Part shown: one piece after another, positions 36,750-47,765 of the stretch
Layout of the letters: each line of letters starts with the position of its first letter
Numbering within the stretch: the stretch's first letter is position 1
Assembly (NCBI RefSeq): GCF_027887165.1
Contig: NC_077232.1
Location: forward strand, 8,415,001 to 8,479,000
Reading direction: 5' to 3'
Length of the DNA stretch: 64,000 nt
DNA from: Monodelphis domestica
Lineage: Eukaryota; Chordata; Mammalia; Didelphimorphia; Didelphidae
Program-made: the position numbers and the translations under genes
The notes under the pieces: model-generated
What the model saw: the letters and a program-made list of their open reading frames with translations, nothing else
Databases searched by the model: none
What the model was told of the DNA's origin: nothing

Positions 36750-38688
36750 CTGTAGGGAGGAGAGGAGAAAGTCATGAGATAGCACAGTCAAGAGCAAACT
36801 ACAAGACCAGGGAGGGGGAGTGGGCCCAAAGATCAGCCTCTCGGTCACTCTCCCTTCCTACTCTAGATCCGACAAGCATTTACTAGACCCAGACCATATG
36901 GAGGGAAAGAGAAAATAATCTAGTGGGGAAAATAGGATCCCAGATCTCTACAAAGTAATGGGTGGAGGGGGGGATGCAGGGAAAGGCCCAGCCTCTAGTA
37001 GAATGCCAGGGATTCTACAGAGCTAAGGAGAGAGAGTATTCCCAGGGCACAGACATCAGAAATGTCATACATGGCCAGAACAGAGATGATGAGGCGAGGT
37101 TCATTCTAGTAAGATCATAGTATCCAGATTGTGAAGGATTTTGAATCTGAGACAGGAACTGCTTTCTAGGGGTGAGAGGGAGTCATTGAAGTTTCTAGGG
37201 GAGTGGCAAAGTAACACCTGCACAACTCTCATCCTCCCTCTTTTTCTCTTTCCCAAACCATGGTTTCCTGTGGACAAGCTATTACCCTAGCTCCCAAGAC
37301 ACCCCACACACAAAGAAGCCACTCTCTCCACCATCCCTTCTCTCTTCCATCTCTTCTTCACACTCACTTTGCAAAGTGTAGGTTCCAGGTTCTAGTCTCA
37401 GCATTGGAGGGAGGATAAGGAAAAGGTTCCTGGGCCAAGGGGCCAAGGAAATTGTGGGAAGCGACTGAGTAGGAAGAGGCTGTTTGGGGGACTGCGGTGG
37501 AGGGGGACACTGTTTAAGGGAGTTCTGTTTGGGAGAAGGCTCTTTGGGAGGAAACGGGGAATGGCCCCACCGGACCCAGCAGCCACAGACGGAGCAACCC
37601 AGTGGAGAGAGGTTTGAGACATGAGACATGACAGAAGGGCAGTTCTGGTTCCCCTGGAGGGAGCTTCGTTGAGCACCCCCATGGTGGATTGGTCGCTCCC
37701 TTGTCCAAGCCCAATGGGATGGTTCCTTTGCCATGACCTGAAAAGAGAGAAGATCAGGAGCCCACGTATTTGTGAGGCAAAGCTGTTCTTATTTGTCCCT
37801 GGGAGGGACCAGAGTTAATCAGCGACCGAACCAGAAGCCAGACAGCTGGATTTTCTACTTTATCCAAGTCTCTTCCCCAATCTAAGCCCCAGTTTTCCCA
37901 ATCAAAATAGAGTTGGACCAGATCAGTGATGGCAAACCTATGGTACAGGTGCCAAAGATGGCACACAGAGCACTCTCTGTGGGTACTCAGCCACCCTCCC
38001 TCCCACTCCCCATCCCTAGAGTTCATTACCAGAAAGGCAGAGGGACTCAGGTGGAACTGCTCTCCTCCCCCTCTCATATCACTCACCCCTCTGCCCAGCA
38101 ACCCAATGGGAGCACACAGCAAGTTAGGTGGGCAGCTCACAGGTGGCAGAGCTAGAGGGGAGGAGAGCACTTGGACCACACCCTCCCCCTCTCTATACTC
38201 ACTGAGGACATTTTTCATTTCACCCAACCCTCCATCCAGCAGCCCAATGGGAGGGCTTCCGGATGGGGCATACCCAGCAGGTGGTAATGGGAGCATGGCA
38301 CATGGGGGGGGGCACCACTCGGTCTCTAAAAGATTCACCATCACTGGACTAGATGATTTCCAAAGTTCCTCCCCAGCTGACCTCCCTTGTTCTATGTTCC
38401 AAGGTCCCTCCCAGGGCCCCATGATTCCCTCACCTCTTCACAGCAGTGTCGGCTTACAGCTGCCCTATAGCCCATACGTGCCCACAGCTGGTCTCTCTGG
38501 CGCAAGAAGCTGGGCACAAGTTTCCGCCAGCCCTGGCCCAGGGCCCAGGGCAAAATCTCATACTTGGGGTCCTCTCTGTCTTCCTCCATGTCATTCGCTA
38601 GATACCTGTGGCACCCACCAGGGTCATGGAGTCAGGGAATCTAGGTAATGTGCACTTCCCTTCATTTTGTCTGCAAACATTCGTCCCC

Positions 38689-38743
<55 letters not shown>

Positions 38744-39680
38744 CTTTACTTACAGGGCTAAGAAGAGGTTGCTGTGGGTATATTCACTGAGCTGCAGGCC
38801 AGCTCTTTGGAAATAAATCAGAGCCATTGCCAAGAGATACTGCACAGAGACAGAAAGAGGACAGGCAGCCTCTTTAGTGCTCTGTGCTGGCCGGAACCAA
38901 CCAGAGAGCCTAAACCTCATCAGCCAGGCCCAGGGCAGCAGGCTGGATTAGAGAGATCCCAGGCCTGGAAGAGGGAAGCCAGAGTGCCCAGACCCTGCTC
39001 TCTCAGGTCCTTCCCCCCGCAGGGTAGGATGGGGAGAGCTCCTGCTGCAGGACCCTCAGCAGGTGCTCAATCCAGGAAGACCCCACCAGCCGCCATGAAA
39101 CACGGCCTTAGCTCTAGCAGGGGCCATTCCTCTGTCTGTCTGTCTGTCTGTCTGCAGGCTGCACCCTCTGCCTGGTTAATGAATCCATCCCTGCCCAAGT
39201 TCCCTCTTTGGGGTCTCTAGTGGGAGGCACAGGTGGAGGAGGGGGCGGCAGACAGAATGGGAAGGGGTCCCCTGCTCCTCCCGGGAGGCTGCTCCCCAAG
39301 CACAAGCATACACACCTTATCTGAGATCTGAAAGCAGAGATCTGTGGCAAAGAATTGCTGCAGGTAGCTGTCCTCTGGGAAAGGGAGGCAGAAAGAAGAG
39401 TGAGCCTTGTCCCTGCCCCCTCCCCCGGCAGAGGAGCCTGTGGTGAAGCCCTGGGTCAGATGGGGGGCACCCAAGGGAAGAGGGGTTACGGCCCAGCCCT
39501 GCCCCCCCAAGGGGAGCCCGCCTGCCCCATCTTACCTAGAAGGTTGAGGAAGGCTCGAACCTCCTGGCACTGGCGGGAAGGGAGGTGCCCAGTGCCAGCC
39601 CAGACCCCTGGCTTCACCCAGCTGGTGACCGCAGGAAGGGCGGCAGAAGAGTCCTGACCTCGGCTGCTCAGGCTCGTCAT
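36694..39680 (-). CDS. SPDYC: Speedy/RINGO protein C, CDK activator (six coding exons)
   Basis: Speedy/RINGO proteins bind CDK1/CDK2 and activate them without a cyclin; SPDYC is mainly germ-line or testis-linked in known mammals. Six exons join in frame across GT-AG introns to 295 residues when the ATG at 39680 is used. The Speedy core runs from [12 protein letters not shown] (about residue 38) through [33 protein letters not shown] and [20 protein letters not shown] to [13 protein letters not shown] (about 186). The C-terminal third is rich in Pro, Ser and Lys, is poorly conserved in the family, and ends [18 protein letters not shown]. No internal stop. Upstream neighbour of CAPN1 on the same strand, as in human 11q13.1. 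An in-frame ATG at 39734 would add 18 residues; splice choice in the first coding exon decides. Confidence 0.93.
37368..37737 (-). CDS. SPDYC: SPDYC coding exon 5
   Basis: 370 nt, 123 codons plus one base, from [20 protein letters not shown] to [11 protein letters not shown]. Acceptor ttttcag, donor gtgagt. The middle is Pro/Ser/Gln-rich and low in conservation, as expected for the Speedy C tail. Confidence 0.92.
37924..38346 (-). mobile_element. Non-autonomous hAT MITE in SPDYC intron 4
   Basis: Imperfect terminal inverted repeats: left CAGTGATGGCAAACCT, right (reverse complement) CAGTGATGGTGAATCT. The flanking 8-bp duplication is GACCAGAT (37916-37923) versus GACTAGAT (38347-38354), the hAT signature. 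It makes up 423 of the 696 bp of the intron. No transposase frame. Truncated relatives occur at 26.66 and 53.2 kb. Confidence 0.85.
38434..38605 (-). CDS. SPDYC: SPDYC coding exon 4
   Basis: 172 nt encoding [40 protein letters not shown] and [17 protein letters not shown], the best conserved part of the Speedy domain. Acceptor gccacag, donor gtgagg. Confidence 0.97.
38691..38742. repeat. (CA)26 microsatellite in SPDYC intron 3
   Basis: Uninterrupted CA dinucleotides for 52 bp. In the transcript it is (UG)n, beginning about 11 nt after the exon 3 donor and filling a third of a 148-nt intron. Confidence 0.98.
38754..38839 (-). CDS. SPDYC: SPDYC coding exon 3
   Basis: 86 nt encoding [20 protein letters not shown] then THSNLFLA and a split Leu. 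Acceptor ctgtgcag, donor gtaagt. A (TG)n tract starts about 11 nt inside the following intron. Confidence 0.96.
39316..39374 (-). CDS. SPDYC: SPDYC coding exon 2
   Basis: 59 nt encoding [20 protein letters not shown] (Glu split with the previous exon). Acceptor tttcccag, donor gtgtgt. Matches the human Speedy C segment EDRFFQEFLSMDPCFQISDK. Confidence 0.95.
39536..39680 (-). CDS. SPDYC: SPDYC first coding exon
   Basis: Encodes [20 protein letters not shown] through [11 protein letters not shown] plus one base; donor gtaaga at 39535. Two acceptors fit on the minus strand: one ending cccccag before ACCCAGAGG, which would expose the ATG at 39734, and one ending tatggacag, which would leave the ATG at 39680. 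Confidence 0.85.
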
Positions 39681-40030
39681 CGTGGAGGGAGGGAGGGGAG
39701 GAAGGATGGGAAAAGGGCGACAGGACCTGTCCATAGGAGGAGGCAGAAGCCAAACCTCAGCCTCTCCTCTGGGTCTGGGGGGAGGGGAGGAAAAAAGCGA
39801 GTGGCAATGCCGCTGAGCCCCTGGGCCTGGAGGCAGGGAGCCCAAGCCTCGCCTGGGAGGGGGCCGACTTCTAAGGGGCTACGGACTCCCCTCCCCGACA
39901 GGCCCGCCCCCAAAGCCAGCCGGGAAGGCTTGCTGGGTTCCCCATGAGCCCGTCCTCTCTGGCCTCGCCATCGGGAGGCTAAGGACAGAGCTAGAGCCCC
40001 CAGCCAGATGATGGAAAGAGAGGAGCTCAC

Positions 40031-40055
40031 CTGAACAGGGTGATTACCCACAGCT
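40031..40055 (-). other. SPDYC: SPDYC noncoding exon 1 (approximate 5' end)
   Basis: On the minus strand the sequence ends CACCCTGTTCAG before donor GTGAGC (GT at 40030-40029). It starts about 30 nt after a TATA box, giving a very short 5' exon. Inferred from signals only. Confidence 0.55.
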
Positions 40056-40074
40056 TAGCCCTCCCCCGCCCCAC

Positions 40075-40135
40075 CTCCTCTTTATATGGGCTCAGCCCCT
40101 CCCCACCGCAGGCTGGGCCAGCCACCAATCAACCC
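40075..40135 (-). promoter_or_regulatory. SPDYC: SPDYC core promoter (TATA, CCAAT)
   Basis: Minus-strand ATATAAAGAGG (TATAAA at 40086-40081) and a CCAAT motif about 40 bp upstream (at about 40124, plus orientation). TATA plus CCAAT without a strong CpG island suits a tissue-restricted gene. Confidence 0.6.
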
Positions 40136-40454
40136 TCCCGAGGTTCCTGTCAATCTTCCAGGGACTTTTTCTCCTCTTTCTCGTCCCCTCACTCACTCCA
40201 GACCCCCGAGAAATGGAAACCAGGTGCCTAGGCCGAGCGCCTCACCCTGGGGTGCTGACTTTCAGCTGATGACTCGCAGGGAGGAGGTGGCCCTTTCCTC
40301 TCCCTCCCCTGCCCATCTCCGCCCCCCCCAGCCTCGGAACAGCTCCCCCAGCTCGGAGCTGGGAGGGCAGCCGGGCCTGAGGCCTGGGAGCAATCCCCTG
40401 GCGCTCGAACTCAAAGCCTGCCTCACACTTGCTTACCAGGCAAATGGCTTCACC

Positions 40455-40692
40455 TCTCAGCCTCAGCAAGGTGGCGCAGTGGATAGAGCCCCAGTCTGCA
40501 ATCAAGAAGACTCCTCTTCCTGAGTTCAATGTGGCCTCACACACTGCTTAGCTGTGTGACCCTGGACAAGTCACTTCACCATCTGCCAAATGAGCTGGAG
40601 AAGCCGATAGCAGACCACTCTATCTCTCTGCCAAGAAAACCCCAAATGGGGTCACGAAGAGTCGGGCATGATGGGACTACAGAAAGCAGTTC
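40455..40692 (+). mobile_element. MAR1-type CORE-SINE
   Basis: Head caaggtggcgcagtggatag, core gctgtgtgaccctggacaag, MAR1 3' half caaatggggtcacgaagagt. Confidence 0.92.
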
Positions 40693-40944
40693 AAGCCAAG
40701 GAGGGGGAGACCCTCAGAACCAGAGGAAGGAACTGAGGATGGAGCCAGGAGAGGAGAAGACTCAGAGTGTCCAAAGGGCCATCCTATGGAGGACGTTTGA
40801 TTAGGATATTTCAGAGGGCAAAATGAGGAAGGATGCCTGGAGATGTCGAAGAAGCAAATGGAGGCTTGAGGTCAGGAAAATAAATGATTCATTAGGGATT
40901 AAGTCCCAAAGCAAAAAGCGCTGCCTCTGGGGGCTGTTGGGTTC

Positions 40945-41118
40945 TTGTTGGTTTGATCTTTACCTCCTGTCTGAATCAGTTCTAAGGCAGAAGGAGGTAA
41001 GGGCTAGGCAGCTGGGATTAAGGGCCTTAATTGCCCAAGGTCACGGATCTAGAAAGTGTCTGAGGTCAGATCTGAACCCAGGACCTCCCTTCTCTAGGTC
41101 TGACTCTCAATCCTCACG
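40945..41118 (-). mobile_element. Marsupial CORE-SINE
   Basis: Antisense unit (tttacctcctgtctgaatca ... gtctgaggtcagatctgaac). Confidence 0.88.
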
Positions 41119-41249
41119 GCCCCAACCTACTCTTTTACAGGTAAGGAAATGAAGGGGTTCCCTGGCTCTGCTTCCCCTCAGCCCCTTTCTTTTGACCTTG
41201 TAGGTGGGAATGGCTCACTGAGCAGGAAGGGACCAAGAAATTCAGAAAT

Positions 41250-41760
41250 ACAGACCCCTCCCTCGACTGTCACCGTCCACCTCATCTCCACAGACAGCTC
41301 CCAGATCCCAGGCCACCATCACTAACTGCTTGATGTCCCATGAGCATCTCGAACTCGGCACATCCACGTATTATCACTCCCCCTTATCCAAATGTTCCTG
41401 CTGGAAGGAACACTGCCAACAGCCATGATGGCGCCCTCACCTCCTCAGGCTCCAAACAGGTGGCAGAGCTGGCTGTTTAACCTCCACCACATCCCTCACA
41501 GAGTCCCCTTCACTCACCTCCCACAGCAAGCACCTGAGGCAGCCTCTCTTCCAGACTATTGCAATAAGCTCTTAATTGGCCTTCATGCCTCCATTCCCAC
41601 CGCAGCATCCCTCAGCTAGATGAACTCCAGAGCTTCCACCGGCTCCCTCCTGCTTCCAGGATCAACTTTCAAGTTCTTGGTCATCTGAAGCCTTTCACAA
41701 CCCACCCCCTCCCCACCTCTTGGCACTGGCCTCCCCCAACCCGGGTCATTAATACATTCT
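41250..41760 (+). mobile_element. L2 ORF2 relic
   Basis: Sense wording: ccagactattgcaataagct, cttaattggccttcatgcct, cttccaggatcaactttcaa, then gcctttcacaacccaccccc. Confidence 0.75.
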
Positions 41761-41779
41761 ACACTCTTCCTCCTTATCT

Positions 41780-42012
41780 TTTTGTTGTTCAATTATTTCA
41801 GTTGTGTTGAACTCTTTGTGATTCCATTTGGAGTTTTCTTGGCCAAGATCCTGGAGTGGTTTGCCATTTCCTTCTCCAGTTACAGATGAGGAAACTGAGG
41901 CAAACAATGTTAAGTGACTTGCCCAGGTCACACCACTAGGAAGTGTCTGAAGTCAGATTTCAACTTGGGCTTTCTTGACTTCAGGCCTGGCCCTCTACCC
42001 ACTGTACAACTC
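41780..42012 (-). mobile_element. MAR1-type CORE-SINE
   Basis: Antisense unit gttgttcaattatttcagtt ... tggtttgccatttccttctc ... ctacccactgtacaac. Inserted into the L2 on either side. Confidence 0.93.
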
Positions 42013-42245
42013 TTTGAATTCCTGGCCTCCTTTCACCCTTGATTTCATCCTACCATCTACAGGGGCATCTTCCCCAATACATGGTCCCCAATAGAGCCTT
42101 CCTCTCTGACATCACCTTCCATCTACCCGGTATGTGTCGTAAATGTACCCGGCTGTTTCCATGTGGATTCTAGAGCGCAAGAACTGTTTTCGCCTTTCCC
42201 TTATATATTGATTCAGTGCTTAGAATATAGACTGAGTGATTGATG
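42013..42245 (+). mobile_element. L2 3'-end relic
   Basis: Continues the L2 from before the SINE: gcgcaagaactgttttcgcc, gattcagtgcttagaatata. Confidence 0.6.
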
Positions 42246-42289
42246 TAGAAAAGGAACAGAGCCAACAGTTTGGCTCTAATCTGAGCAAT

Positions 42290-42575
42290 TCTTTTTCTCC
42301 CCTCGATTACATGAAAAAACAATTTATCCTCTTTTTAAGTTTGAGCCAAATTCTCGCCCTCCCTACTTCCCTTTCCCTCTCTTGAGACCACAGTCAATCT
42401 AACATATATTGTACATGTGTAATAGTGCAAAACATCTTTCCACAGGAGTTATTTTGTGAAAGAAAATGCAAATAAGGGGAATACAAGTGAAGAAATCGAG
42501 TGAAATATAGTCTGTCGGTCTCAGGCTGCATCCAGACTTCCGTCAGTTTTTTCTTTGGAGGCAGAGGCAACTCTT
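42290..42575 (-). mobile_element. L1 3'UTR fragment
   Basis: Antisense L1 end (cccctcgattacatgaaaaa ... cagacttccgtcagtttttt), same family as 29.8 and 55.2 kb. Confidence 0.75.
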
Positions 42576-43055
42576 TAAGAACACAAATTGCCGAGAAATT
42601 CTGACTTGCCCTTGTAAGGGAAGTTTCTTCACCAAGGTCAGCTTAATCCTATAGGTTCTATTCCTGCATGTTGAGGGGCTGCTATCCATTCAGCATGGCA
42701 CCATTTAAAAGCAATTACCATGGCTTGGTAAGGTTGTGAATGGGGCCTCCTCACTTCCTGGAATCAATCAGAATAACTGGGTGTGAAAGCAGCCTGGTCT
42801 TCCTCTAAAGAAGTTGTATAAAAAAGGAGCTCTCTGGGATAAATTCTGATGGGTCTGGAAACAGGAGCAGGAAACAGATAGCTGAGCCAAGAGCCAACCA
42901 CCCAAGCCAAAAAGGAAATGTGAAAGAAGGTCATTGGCTCCATGCTCATCTGATGGCTCTAGTGGACCCACTTACTCAAGGACTAAGAGAGGACCCACAG
43001 GAAAGTTCTATACTTTCCCTAACTTCCCCTTCATTCTAACCACAAACACTATCAT
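42576..43055. other. Intergenic, unassigned
   Basis: Has promoter-like wording (ttgtataaaaaggagctctc at about 42,815), reminiscent of an LTR U3/R boundary, but no second landmark supports an LTR call. Confidence 0.3.
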
Positions 43056-43065
43056 ATGATCTGAT

Positions 43066-43297
43066 AGAGGGCAGCTTGGTGACTCTGTGCATCCTGGGCC
43101 TGGAGACAGAAAAAGCCGAGTTGAAATCTGGCCTTGGACACTGAGTGGCTGTGTGACCTTGGGCAAGTTACTTAACTTTCCTTTGCCTTAATTCACTGGA
43201 GAAGGAAATGGCAAAGTACCCAATATCTTGGCCAAGAAAATCCCTGGGAGAATATGGTCCATGGGGTCAGGAAGAGTCAGAATCAAATGAACAACAA
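43066..43297 (+). mobile_element. MAR1-type CORE-SINE with target duplication
   Basis: Flanked by ATGATCTGAT (43056-43065) and ATGATCCGAT (43298-43307), 9 of 10 identical. Full head, core and MAR1 3' half. Confidence 0.93.
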
Positions 43298-43307
43298 ATG
43301 ATCCGAT

Positions 43308-43850
43308 TTACCTTCCCCAAATGTGTCCAGAAGCCTGCATTTTGCCTCAATCAAGAAGGATACGAGAGTCAGAGATGGAGATGATTATAAATTTAAGCAA
43401 AAGGCCCAACCTCTACCTAAATGTCAAGAACTTTTCTCACCGGGGGCTCTGAGTGATTATGATTGATTTCCTAATTTCTCATGTAAAACAAATTCTCTGA
43501 AGCTAAAGAGAGAGAACCGCTTGGATGTTGGGGCCATTAAAGGGTCCTTAGTTTTAAAGTGAGCGCATTATTGTAACAGGGTGATATGAAATAGATGTAA
43601 TAAATGTAAACGACATGTGATATATCTGCACACGTACCCATTTGTGTGCAGGCGTAGTAGTAGTCTCTCGTACGTATATATGTAACAGAGCATTTTTGCT
43701 GTTAGAATCTACAATCCGTGAAAGCGTTTTTAGTTGTATGTCTCCCCAGCGTATAAGGGCACAGCAGAAGCCATTAACAAATATCTGCAATGATTGACTG
43801 GCCTGATGAATGATTGGAAGAACAAAAGTCAACTAAGCCCCGATTTCAAG
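43308..43850. other. Intergenic, unassigned
   Basis: AT-rich; no gene or repeat recognised. Confidence 0.35.
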
Positions 43851-43854
43851 AGCC

Positions 43855-44058
43855 ACGTTCTGGAGTGGTTTGCTATTTCCTTCTCCAGCTCATTGAGGAA
43901 ACAGGCCAATAAGGTGAAGGGACTTGCCTAGTCACATAGCTATTAAGTGTCTGAGGCCAAATTTGAACTCAGGAAGGTGAGTCTTGACTTTAGGCCCCAG
44001 GACTAAAGTCCTGACTTTAGGCCCCAGGACCCTCTCTACTGTGCTACCCAACTGCCCC
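43855..44058 (-). mobile_element. MAR1-type CORE-SINE with 27-bp internal duplication
   Basis: Antisense unit tggtttgctatttccttctc ... gctacccaactgcccc. The segment tgactttaggccccagga occurs twice, at 43985 and 44012. Confidence 0.9.
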
Positions 44059-44689
44059 CAAAACACAAAATAATGGTATTTCCCAGAGGAGGCACTGGTC
44101 AGTGAGGAAACGGGGAAAGCTTTTGTCTAAGATGACCCTTGAGTTGAGCTTTAAAGGAAGTTGGAAATTCTAGGAGGCAAAGCTTAGGAGGGAGAGCATA
44201 TCAGGCAGGGGGTACAGTTAGTACCAAAGCATGGAGATGATTCCAAGGGGACTGGAATGTACTATAAGGAAAAGCAAGGAGACAAGTCTGTAGGTCTCAT
44301 TTCCCTTTTTGGACTTTTGAAATGGGTGGGGGGTCTTCTGAGTTACTGCAATCCCCTGATGGGCAGCACTCATACATTTCCTTTGGGAATATGGGCTTGT
44401 GCTGGGGCACAGAGCAGGTTGGGATGCCTGAAAGTGCTGGTAGGGTTCCATATTTCCAAAGGTTCAAGGGTGCAGATCAACTCCCCTGCCCAATTCTCAT
44501 TCCATGTGATTCTCCTTTCTATGCACCCCTCACTCCTTCATAGGAAATCTCTCAGGAGTGCTGGAGGCTTCCCTTTAGGTCCTCCAACATTTTGGACCCT
44601 TGTTTTTATCCTTCAGTTGTTTGATTTTTTTGCCATATTTCAATGATTTTTTTAATATCACCTTCTCTTGCCAACCTCAAGAGACCAAT

Positions 44690-46075
44690 AGAATTGGCCA
44701 CCTCTGAAAAGTCCCTCTCCTCACCTCCTGTCCTGAACCACCTCTCACCCAGGAGGGAGCAGCAGTCCCTCTGCAGCCATGGTTGGTCATAACCTAGATC
44801 AGAATTCTAAAGTCTTAGAAGTATTATCGTCCTTTACTTCTGTTATTGTGGTCGGTCAGTGAATGTTCTCCTGGTTCTGCCAACTTTACTCTGCATCAGT
44901 TCAAACAACTCTTCACAAGGTTCTCTGAATCCTTCCAGTTCATTCCTTACCATACAATACTATCACCTTCCATTCATATGCTACAATTCATTCAGCCATT
45001 CCCCCAATCAGTGGGTATCCACTTTCCCTCCCACTCTGCTCCTACAAAAAGTGCATTCAGATATTCTTATAAACATGGAACTTTTCACTTTATCTTTGAA
45101 CTCTTGGGAGCATATGCCTAATATTTTCATACTTTCTTCACATGTAAAATGGGGATAATAATAGTATCTATCTGAGTTACTATGAGGATAAAATGAAATA
45201 ATATTTGTAAAGTACTTTGTAATCCTTAAAGTGCTTTATAAATACTGTTATCATTAGTGGTAGGCAACTAGGTAATACAGTGGAGCACAAGACCTGGAGT
45301 AAAGAGGATAATCATAACAGTATAATAGCTAACATTTATATAGCACCTCCTGTGGGCCAGGTGCTATGTTAAGTGCTTTCTAGATGATCTCATTTGATCC
45401 TTACAACAACCCTGAGAGATAGGTACTTTTATGATTCTGATTTTATAGATGAGGAAACTGAGGCAAACAAAGAATAGTGACTTGATCAGGGTCACACAGC
45501 TAGTAAGTATCTAAGGTCGGATTTGAATTTAAATGTTCTTTACTGTAGGCCCAATACTCTTTATCTACTTTGCCACCTCTTGTCTCAGGCACTTAGGAAC
45601 TGGGTGACCCTGGCAAGTCATTTAATGTCTTTAAGCTTCAATTTCCTCATCAATAAAGTGAAGAGATTGAACTTGATAATATCTATGATCCCTTCAACTT
45701 AAAATCTAAGATTCTATAATCCTATAGTTATCATTGAGTCAAAGGGCATGTGACCATTTAGGAACTTGAGATACATAAAGATTGGACCAAATCACAGCTT
45801 CACCAACAATGCACCAGTTTATCTATCTTCCTACCTCCCCTCTAATTCTGACCATTTTCATCTTTCACCATCTTTGTCAAGCTGATAGGTCACCATCCTT
45901 GGCAGTTTTTCTTGTCATAAGAGCTCCACAACCTGCCCACTTTTATTTCTAATCATACATTTTCTAGGCAATACCTTCTATGCCACTTCTCTGGCAAGTC
46001 AATATTGATATCTTGCTACAGCCTACTTTCAATGAGTCTGTCCTTTGCAATGTAATTTCTTTTAATATTGTAGGG
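44690..46075 (-). mobile_element. Composite repeat, copy A (L1-like 3' sequence enclosing SINE pieces)
   Basis: L1-like antisense wording at 44.69-45.12 and 45.73-46.07 kb encloses MIR/THER-type SINE sequence. The same order, including the SINE position, recurs at 54.44-56.66 kb. Confidence 0.65.
45126..45725. mobile_element. MIR/THER SINE cluster inside copy A
   Basis: MIR 3' half in sense at 45,140-45,255 (gtaaaatggggataataata), MIR antisense at 45,303-45,590 (tatagatgaggaaactgagg), and a THER-like tail at 45,593-45,720. Confidence 0.75.
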
Positions 46076-46429
46076 CAAAGGGGTTAAACAGGCAGCCCAC
46101 AAGAGTGTGGCCTGAACCAGATTAAATTAACAAAGTAATTAAAATATAAAAGAACATAAAATGTTGATATATTTTTTAAGTCAATAGGCAGCCCACAGAG
46201 ATTCTCATGTATAGTTTAGCAGCCCCTTTTTCTCTTTGAGTTTGACACCAGGGGCAGCATGATCATACCAACAGTATCAAGAAATGAAATCAAGGGGAGC
46301 TAAGGGCAGTAAAAAAAGGTTTATTTTCCAATTCTGTTGGGGGAAAACAATAGAATCCAAGGCAACACATGTCTGCTTAGGCTGCCAGGCAATTATCACT
46401 GAACAAACAGAAAAAGCAAAACTATTTCA

Positions 46430-46636
46430 CTTTTTTTAAACCATTACCTTCTTTCTATAGAATCAGTACTCAGTATTGTTTCCAAGAAATAAGAGTGGAA
46501 AGGGTTAGGTAATGGGGATTAAGTGATTTGCCCAAAGTCACATAGCTAGGAAGTATCTATGGTCAAATTTGAACCCAGGACCTCCCATCTCTAGGCCTGA
46601 CTCTCAATCCACTGTGCTATGTAGTTGCCCCTTGGA
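46430..46636 (-). mobile_element. Marsupial CORE-SINE
   Basis: Antisense unit from poly-T end to ctgtgctatgtagttgcccc. Confidence 0.9.
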
Positions 46637-46639
46637 TGC

Positions 46640-47765
46640 TTAAAAATTAGGGGAACATAGAATAGTTTACCTGGCAGATCTTTGGAGAAGGGAAGAATTT
46701 ATGATCAAATAAGAGATAGAGAGCATTATAAGATGTAAAATGAATAGTTTTTGTTATAGTAAATTAAAAAACTTTTGTACAAACAAAATTAATGTAACCA
46801 AGATTTTTATAGCAAATGTTTCTGATAATGGTCTCATTTCTCCAATTTATAGAGAACTAAGTCAAATTTATAAGAATACAAACCATTCCCCAACTGACTA
46901 ATGGTCAAAAGATTTGAACAAGCAATTTTCAGATGAAGAAATCAAAGCTATCAATAATCATATGAAAAAATGTTCTAAATCACTCTTGATTAGAGAAATG
47001 CAACTTAAAACAATGCTGAGGTACCACCTTATAACCCATCAGATTGGTCAATATGGCAATTAAGGAAAGTGGTAAATGTTGGAGGGGTTGTAGCAAAATA
47101 GGGACACTAATGCATTGTTGGTGGAATTGTGAACTGATTCAACCATTCTGGAGGGCAATTTGGAACTATACCTAAGGGGCTATAAAACTGTGTATACTCA
47201 TTGATCCAGTAATACCACTACTGGGTCTTCATCCCACAGAAATAATAAAAAGGGGGAAAAGACCTACTTGTACAAAAAATATTGTAAAAGACCTACTTGT
47301 AAAAAAAATATTTATGACATTTCTTTTTGTAGTGGTAAAGAATCGAACACTGAGGGGATATCCATTAATTGGGAAGTGGTTGAACAAACTGTAGTATATG
47401 TTGGTGATGCAATAATATTGTGCTATAAAAAATAAGTAAGAAGATTTCAGAAAAAGTTGGAAAGATCTGCAGGAACTGATGCAGGCCAAAATAAACAGAA
47501 CCAGGAGAACATTGTACACAATAAAAGCAATACTGGATGATGATTATCTGTGAAAACTTGGCTACTTTCAGCAATGCAACAATCTGGAACAATCCTGAAA
47601 GACTTATGATGGGGAATGCTCTCCACCTCCAGAGACAGAATTGTTGGAGTCCTCTTTCACACTAATGTATTTATGGTTTTATTTGGAAGATTTGGCTATG
47701 TATAAGTGTGCTCCTACAACAATACAGAAGTGTGTTTTGCATGATAAAAATAAAAGAAAAAGAAA
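46640..47765 (+). mobile_element. L1 ORF2 C-terminus and 3'UTR
   Basis: Good L1 ORF2 wording (agaactaagtcaaatttata, aaccattccccaactgacta, ccattctggagggcaatttg) to a 3' end with A-rich tail. Best-preserved sense L1 in the window, still full of stops. Confidence 0.9.

Noticed and set aside
37754-38422. 222-codon minus-strand frame between SPDYC exons 4 and 5
   Set aside because: Two thirds of it is the hAT MITE; the flanking splice sites join the exons without it.
42810-42840. TATA-type promoter of an LTR or gene
   Set aside because: A single TATA-like string without poly(A) signal, LTR ends or exon downstream.
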